Shown in pieces: positions 32,798-36,979 of a stretch of 36,979 nucleotides of DNA. The stretch is from Oscillospiraceae bacterium (GTDB lineage Bacteria; Bacillota; Clostridia; UBA1212; UBA1255): assembly GCA_015069165.1 (NCBI GenBank), contig SVJD01000020.1:1-36979 (forward strand), read 5' to 3'. The notes under the pieces are model-generated. The model was not told the origin of the DNA. It saw nothing but the letters and a program-made list of their open reading frames with translations, and ran no database searches. The number at the start of each line of letters is the position of its first letter. Positions within the stretch are counted from its first letter, which is position 1. A program made the position numbers and the translations under genes.

Positions 32798-34003
32798 ATG
32801 CGAAAAAGTTCATTAACAACACGTATTTTTACACTTGCGGCAGCAGTAATGCTTCTGCTTTCTTGTGTACCTATCCCTGCAAGCGCTGCAAAAACAGAGC
32901 TTTACATTTTCAACTGCGGTGATTACATTGCTGAAACAACTATTGAAAAATTCGAAAAAGCTTACCCCGAGTATGAGGTAATTTACGAAGTTTTCGATAC
33001 AAATGAAGCTATGTATCAAAAGCTTGTAAGCAGTAACATTCCTTACGATGTGCTTATTCCGTCCGATTATATGATAGAGCGTCTTATCAAAGAAAACCGT
33101 CTTAAAGAAATCGACATGAGCAAGCTTGAAAATTACAAATTTATCGGCGATGCATACAAAAACACAAACTACGATCCCGAGAACAAGTATTCCGTACCTT
33201 ATATGTGGGGTACACTCGGTATTCTTTACAATACAGAAAAAGTAAAAGAACCCGTTGACAGTTGGTCAGTGCTTTGGGATGAGAAATATTCCGGCGAAAT
33301 TTTAATGCTCGATTCTATGAGAGATTCTATGGCAGTTGCTCTCAAGAAGCTCGGATATGACCTTAACACAACAAACAAAGACGAAATTGATGCTGCTGCT
33401 CAAGCTCTCGTTGACCAAAAACCTTTGGTTGCTGAATACGGCGTTGATATTCTTAAAGACAAAATGATTCAGGGTTCATATTCATTTACGGTTGCTTATT
33501 CAGGCGATGCGCTTTATATGCAAAATCAAAATGCGGAGCTTAACGGCGGTAAATCCGTTCTTGAATATGTAATACCGAAAGAAGGCAGTAACTTCTGGAT
33601 TGATGCTATGTGTATTCCGACAACAAGTAAAAACACAGAGGGCGCAATGAAATTCATTGACTTTATGTGTTCCACGGAAATTGCTTATGATAATGTTGAA
33701 TATATCGAATATTCAACACCTCATACAGAAGCTTTAAATGAATTGGGAGAAGAATATATCAACAATAACATTTATAATCCTTCTGCCGAAATACTGAGTA
33801 ATTGTACGAGTTTTTCATACCTTGAGCCTGATATTCAAGAGGCTTACAACAAAGCTTGGGAATCTGTTCGTCTTGCTTCAAAAGACGGCGGAAACTCCGG
33901 TACAACTTGGATAATATTCGGAATTGTGGGTGCTGTTGCAGTTATTGCTGTTGTAGCTTTTGTTCTTTACAAGAAAAAAATGAACAAAATTAAATACGAA
34001 TAA
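32798..34003 (+). CDS. potD: Polyamine-binding protein PotD with C-terminal membrane anchor
   Basis: 401 residues, ATG 32798 after AGGAGG. The N-terminal signal is followed by ASAAKTELYIFNCGDYI, the start of the periplasmic-binding fold; YDVLIPSDYMIERL and SVPYMWGTLGILYNTEKV (hinge and ligand strands) and VAYSGDALYM are typical of PotD. In Gram-positives PotD is usually a lipoprotein; here the lipobox would be the poor LLSC, and the C-terminus carries a Gly-rich linker, a membrane helix (about 367-390) and a basic tail (LYKKKMNKIKYE). It is therefore probably membrane-held at its C-terminus. It is last in the operon, before a strong terminator. Confidence 0.92.
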   Translation: MRKSSLTTRIFTLAAAVMLLLSCVPIPASAAKTELYIFNCGDYIAETTIEKFEKAYPEYEVIYEVFDTNEAMYQKLVSSNIPYDVLIPSDYMIERLIKENRLKEIDMSKLENYKFIGDAYKNTNYDPENKYSVPYMWGTLGILYNTEKVKEPVDSWSVLWDEKYSGEILMLDSMRDSMAVALKKLGYDLNTTNKDEIDAAAQALVDQKPLVAEYGVDILKDKMIQGSYSFTVAYSGDALYMQNQNAELNGGKSVLEYVIPKEGSNFWIDAMCIPTTSKNTEGAMKFIDFMCSTEIAYDNVEYIEYSTPHTEALNELGEEYINNNIYNPSAEILSNCTSFSYLEPDIQEAYNKAWESVRLASKDGGNSGTTWIIFGIVGAVAVIAVVAFVLYKKKMNKIKYE

Positions 34004-34015
34004 ATTTTATATACG

Positions 34016-34052
34016 AAAAAGAGTCTCGGTTATCCCGAGGCTCTCTTTTTTT
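34016..34052. terminator. Bidirectional terminator of potD and the Cys-rich gene
   Basis: GAGTCTCGG (34021-34029) pairs with CCGAGGCTC (34035-34043). U-runs follow on both strands (T7 at 34046-34052; A5 at 34016-34020), so it serves the pot operon and the minus-strand small gene. Confidence 0.9.
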
Positions 34053-34086
34053 GCTCTTTCACAGAGCTTTTGTGAGCTTTAAGCTC

Positions 34087-34227
34087 TTAGCAACCGCATC
34101 CGTTGTTAGAAGGGCAACCGCAATCACAACCGCATCCGTCGTCGCTGAGAACAGCGAGGACAGCAACGATAAGGATGATCCACCAAAGACAATCTTGGTT
34201 TATAAAATCAAAGCAACCGCATTTCAT
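34087..34227 (-). CDS. 46-residue Cys-rich single-pass membrane peptide
   Basis: ATG 34227 with GGAGG nine bases upstream and a TAA at 34087-34089. The product begins MKCGCFDFINQDCLWW, has one hydrophobic helix (about residues 14-28, IILIVAVLAVL) and ends in Cys-Gly-rich text DDGCGCDCGCPSNNGCGC. Nine of 46 residues are Cys. It has its own ribosome site and shares a terminator with potD, so it is likely a real gene although very short. I do not recognise a function. The paired Cys-Gly motifs could bind metal or form disulfides. A transcript start was not identified; the region upstream holds the structured leader described for lplA. Confidence 0.7.
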   Translation of the reverse strand: MKCGCFDFINQDCLWWIILIVAVLAVLSDDGCGCDCGCPSNNGCGC

Positions 34228-34276
34228 TTTTCGTTTCCTCCGAATCACTCGTTACAATTACATACTATGCTCTGAA

Positions 34277-34338
34277 TTTTACTGGTGTTACCTTTCATAG
34301 TAAAATTTCCCAAAGATATTTCTTGCCATATCTTTGGG
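34277..34338. promoter_or_regulatory. Structured leader upstream of lplA
   Basis: Two stems lie in tandem. The first is TTTTACT/AGTAAAA (34277-34283, 34299-34305), enclosing a small GGT-GTT-ACC stem. The second is a perfect eleven-base CCCAAAGATAT/ATATCTTTGGG (34309-34319, 34328-34338). There is no long U-run after the second stem, so it is not a plain terminator. It is 48 bases before the lplA ATG and may regulate lplA, or the small minus-strand gene when read the other way. Confidence 0.5.
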
Positions 34339-34385
34339 GTTGATGTATGATTTTGTTTGTAAATTTTAAACAGGTGGCGTTTTAT

Positions 34386-35381
34386 ATGGATAGCATAAAT
34401 TTGCAAATTATTACTTCAAACTCTTTTGACCCTTGGTTTAATCTGGCGTTTGAGGAATATTTATACAACACTATCCCCGATAACACAGTAATACTTTATT
34501 TGTGGCAGAATAAAAACACAGTTGTAATCGGCAAATCGCAAAATGCCTGGAAAGAGTGCCGAATCGCGGCATTGGAAGCCGATAACGGCAAACTTGCCCG
34601 CCGTCCCTCCGGAGGCGGAGCAGTTTATCACGATTTAGGCAATATGTGTTATACATTTATTGCTTCTTCCGGTTTATATGACTTGGAGCGACAGCTTAAA
34701 GTCATTCTTGAAGCCGTAAAAGCTCACAATATTGAAGCAAAATTTACCGGCCGCAATGATATCGTAACTTCCGAGGGCAGAAAGTTTTCCGGAAACGCTT
34801 TCAGATTTTCCGGTGGAAAAGGCCTCATGCACGGCACTTTGTTACTTGATACCGATTCTGAAAAAATGGCACGCTACTTACAAGTTTCGCCCGCCAAAAT
34901 GAAAGCAAAGGGCGTAAATTCCGTCCGTTCCCGCGTTATTAACCTTATAGAACTCAATAAGGAAATTACTCCCAATTCCGTCAAAACGGCCTTAAAGGAC
35001 GCTTTTCGCGCAGAATACGGCAGTTTAACTATTGAGTTTGATTGCAACGAAGAAACAGCACCTTATGAGGTCGCCGAATTATATGAAAAATACGCCTCTT
35101 GGCAATGGCGTATGGGCGAAACTCCCCAATTTGATATGTACTACGAAACTAAATTCCCTTGGGGCTGCTTCGAGCTTGCTTTTTCTGCCGAAAAAGGTTT
35201 TATAGACACATTAGAAATTTTCACTGACTCAATGGATGCCGATTTGGCAGAGAAAATAAAAAACAGCCTTGCAGGATGCAGGCTGTCTTATGACGAAATT
35301 TGTTCAAAACTCTCTGACGCCCTTTCTGATACTCCCAATGTAGCAGAGGATTTATGTTTGTGGCTCAAAGAAATTTTGTAA
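34386..35381 (+). CDS. lplA: Lipoate-protein ligase A
   Basis: 331 residues from ATG 34386, nine bases after AGGTGG; the ORF extension to 34347 is AT-rich and lacks a ribosome site. The LplA motifs are VVIGKSQNAWKECR (about 50), RRPSGGGAVYHDLGNMCYTF (about 75) and FTGRNDIV ... KFSGNAFRF ... MHGTLLLD (about 120-160). The C-terminal accessory domain (about 245-331) is present. It attaches free lipoate via lipoyl-AMP to lipoyl domains or GcvH. Its last 120 bases carry the terminator of the convergent SEC-C gene. Confidence 0.93.
   Translation: MDSINLQIITSNSFDPWFNLAFEEYLYNTIPDNTVILYLWQNKNTVVIGKSQNAWKECRIAALEADNGKLARRPSGGGAVYHDLGNMCYTFIASSGLYDLERQLKVILEAVKAHNIEAKFTGRNDIVTSEGRKFSGNAFRFSGGKGLMHGTLLLDTDSEKMARYLQVSPAKMKAKGVNSVRSRVINLIELNKEITPNSVKTALKDAFRAEYGSLTIEFDCNEETAPYEVAELYEKYASWQWRMGETPQFDMYYETKFPWGCFELAFSAEKGFIDTLEIFTDSMDADLAEKIKNSLAGCRLSYDEICSKLSDALSDTPNVAEDLCLWLKEIL
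35258..35286 (-). terminator. Terminator of SEC-C gene, inside lplA
   Basis: ACAGCC (35263-35268) pairs with GGCTGT (35281-35286) and an inner TGCA/TGCA closes on GGA. On the minus strand U6-A-U4 follows. It lies about 108 bases past the minus-strand stop codon within lplA. Confidence 0.85.
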
Positions 35382-35393
35382 AATCTTTAATTT

Positions 35394-35885
35394 TTAATCC
35401 ATACAACAGTTTTTATACTTCTTTCCGCTTCCGCATGGGCAGGGGTCGTTTCTGCCTACTTTGCGGCTTACTGCTTGGCAAGATTGTCTGTATTCTTTTA
35501 ACAAAACAGCTTTTTCTTCGTCGCTGAGAATACCGTCCCATTCAGGCAATGTGTAAAGCCACTCAGCTTTTGCCTTGTGCATATTTTTATAAAGCTCTTT
35601 CCATACGATTTTAAGCTCAACATCGCTGTCTGCTTCAAGTGAATCAATATCAATTTGACTTTCAAGAGATGTGTTGATGCCATCTGTGAACGCACCAAAC
35701 TCGTCTGCTGTCAAACCTAATTTTACTGCAAGTTCAGAAGCTTTTCCGGAAAGCACTTGCATTTTCTCTCCTAATATTGTCGCATAAGCATCTTTTTCTT
35801 TCATATAATATTCTTCAAGTATATTCTGCGCCATTGCAGGAGCTGCTTTTTGAATACTGTCTTCCCAATTTTTATAAAGGCCCAT
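35394..35885 (-). CDS. SEC-C zinc-motif protein
   Basis: 163 residues, ATG 35885 with AGGAGG nearby. The main part is helical (about 1-135); the C-terminus is the SEC-C zinc motif [18 protein letters not shown], as at the end of SecA, where it binds SecB or ribosomes. Stand-alone proteins of this kind are common in Firmicutes without a settled function. It is 16 bp after the methyltransferase gene and probably co-transcribed. Confidence 0.85.
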   Translation of the reverse strand: MGLYKNWEDSIQKAAPAMAQNILEEYYMKEKDAYATILGEKMQVLSGKASELAVKLGLTADEFGAFTDGINTSLESQIDIDSLEADSDVELKIVWKELYKNMHKAKAEWLYTLPEWDGILSDEEKAVLLKEYRQSCQAVSRKVGRNDPCPCGSGKKYKNCCMD

Positions 35886-35901
35886 TTTTATCCTCCTAAA
35901 A

Positions 35902-36687
35902 TTATTTTTTTCTTCTTACTTCATACATCATAAGCGCTGCCGCTACAGATGCATTAAGGGATTCAACGCCCTTTTCCATACTGATAGTAACAAGGCTGTC
36001 GCACTGTTTTAACATTCCGTTGGACAATCCGTTAGCCTCATTTCCCAAAACAATAGCAGTCTTACCGCCAAACTCCGTGTCAAACAGATTTTTGCCGCCC
36101 CTTGGATGTGCCGCGTAAAGACGAAAACCTTTGTGCTTTATTTCATCGGAAATATTCAAGAAATCTCCTTTGCACTGTATTATTTTCGTTTTAAAAAGAC
36201 ATCCGACAGTAGAACGCACTACTTTGGGGTTATAAACGTCCACACAACCGTCAGAGGCTATTATTCCGCCAAACCCTGCCGCTGCTGCCGTTCTGATTAC
36301 TGTTCCCATATTTCCGGGGTCTCTTACATCCTCTAACAACAATATCGCGTTTTCCTCGTTTAAAAGTGCCTGTAAATCGTATTTTTTTACTTTACACAGT
36401 GCAGATATGCCTTGAGGTGTTTTTGTTTCGGAAATATGCTGAAACATTGCATCCGACAAAACGGTTACAGGCAATTTCCAAGATTTAACTATTGAGTAAT
36501 CTTTTGATTTGGTAAAGCTTAAAGATACTATAATTTGCGTTGCAACCTTTTCTTCAAAACTCTCAAAAACAGAGCGTTTTCCCTCCGTTAAATAGCAACC
36601 GCTCTTTTGGCGTACATTTTTATCGGAAAGTGACACAAGAAATTTTACGATATCGTTATTTTTTGATGTTATAATCTCATTTGCCAT
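35902..36687 (-). CDS. TrmH/SpoU-family RNA 2'-O-methyltransferase
   Basis: 261 residues from ATG 36687; a TTG at 36699 could add four residues. An N-terminal substrate-binding domain (about 1-100) precedes the SPOUT domain with motif 1 [17 protein letters not shown], motif 2 LGNEANGLS and motif 3 [17 protein letters not shown]. It methylates ribose 2'-OH in rRNA (RlmB-like) using SAM. The upstream neighbour is rplT, a frequent arrangement in Clostridia, though a terminator separates them. The exact target nucleotide cannot be told. Confidence 0.9.
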   Translation of the reverse strand: MANEIITSKNNDIVKFLVSLSDKNVRQKSGCYLTEGKRSVFESFEEKVATQIIVSLSFTKSKDYSIVKSWKLPVTVLSDAMFQHISETKTPQGISALCKVKKYDLQALLNEENAILLLEDVRDPGNMGTVIRTAAAAGFGGIIASDGCVDVYNPKVVRSTVGCLFKTKIIQCKGDFLNISDEIKHKGFRLYAAHPRGGKNLFDTEFGGKTAIVLGNEANGLSNGMLKQCDSLVTISMEKGVESLNASVAAALMMYEVRRKK

Positions 36688-36705
36688 AATTTTCTGCAAT
36701 TGTCT

Positions 36706-36744
36706 AAAAAAATCCCGAAGTCCGGATGCTCCGAACCGCGGGAT
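36706..36744 (-). terminator. rplT terminator
   Basis: ATCCCG/CGGGAT (36712-36717, 36739-36744) with an inner GTCCGGA/TCCGAAC stem (one mismatch) and loop TGC. On the minus strand a U-run follows (36712-36706). Read-through would supply the methyltransferase gene just beyond. Confidence 0.85.
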
Positions 36745-36764
36745 AATAAGTCCTGTAAAATGAC

Positions 36765-36979
36765 TTAAGCTTTAACTGTCTCTACGAGTTTAGTGAAAGC
36801 TGCGCTGTCATTAACTGCCATATCAGCAAGGATTTTTCTATCAAGCTCGATACCTTTAACTTTAAGGCCGTGCATAAATGTACTGTATGACATACCGTTC
36901 ATTCTTGCTGCTGCATTGATTCTTGCAATCCAGAGTTTTCTGAAGTTTCTCTTGTTAGCACGTCTGTCTCTGTAAGCGT
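36765..36979 (-). CDS. rplT: 50S ribosomal protein L20 (partial, N-terminus outside window)
   Basis: The last 70 residues of L20, beginning [20 protein letters not shown] and ending at TAA 36765-36767. The conserved [20 protein letters not shown] and [13 protein letters not shown] segments are present. L20 binds 23S rRNA and is essential early in 50S assembly. The infC-rpmI part of the operon should lie to the right. Confidence 0.96.
   Translation of the reverse strand, partial: AYRDRRANKRNFRKLWIARINAAARMNGMSYSTFMHGLKVKGIELDRKILADMAVNDSAAFTKLVETVKA

Overview
The window is 37 kb of a low- to mid-GC Gram-positive chromosome, most likely an anaerobic gut-type member of the Clostridia. The evidence is AT-rich intergenic DNA, strong AGGAGG-type ribosome sites, sigma-A promoters (TTGACA-17-TATAAT), a bifurcating HdrABC/Flx-type electron-transfer operon, a sortase, SipW-type signal peptides and an rplT/rRNA-methyltransferase neighbourhood. 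No rRNA, tRNA, insertion sequence, prophage or CRISPR array was seen. Species cannot be named from the sequence.

Layout. (1) 1-7936, minus strand: one tight operon mdh-fumC-hdrB-hdrC-hdrA-flxD(mvhD)-flxC-flxB, cut by the window edge. It pairs the malate-to-fumarate steps with an NADH/heterodisulfide-type, probably electron-bifurcating complex. (2) 7986-11326, minus: mazG-rqcP-duplicated PpiC-type foldase, with tadA diverging on the plus strand from an overlapping promoter. (3) 11821-14909, minus: a two-gene envelope unit (NAGPA-type phosphodiester glycosidase and a TcaA-like exported protein). (4) 14992-15250: tandem 53-bp hairpin repeats. (5) 15277-24760, minus: a 9.4-kb surface-fibre operon. 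It encodes a SipW signal peptidase, four TasA/camelysin-like proteins with SipW-type signals, a 1075-residue fibro-slime adhesin, a variant TasA-like membrane-anchored protein, a TasA-like/Cna-B hybrid with an LIQTG sorting signal, and a sortase. (6) 24775-28933: a small UvrD-type helicase behind a leader terminator, a divergent DacF-like protein that has lost its catalytic motifs, and class II aldolase. (7) 29005-34052, plus: an XRE-cupin regulator with potABCD (spermidine/putrescine ABC importer). (8) 34087-36979: an unlisted 46-residue Cys-rich membrane peptide, lplA behind a structured leader, a SEC-C protein, a TrmH-family methyltransferase and the end of rplT.

The most interesting system is the surface-fibre operon. 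It carries its own signal peptidase, several candidate fibre subunits, a large adhesin, a hybrid cell-wall anchor and a sortase, so it looks like a self-contained TasA-like fibre that is covalently tethered to peptidoglycan. Most of its longer intercistronic gaps contain RNA hairpins that may set subunit stoichiometry. A second recurring feature is that all three convergent gene pairs without a shared intergenic terminator place the minus-strand terminator inside the 3' coding end of the plus-strand neighbour.
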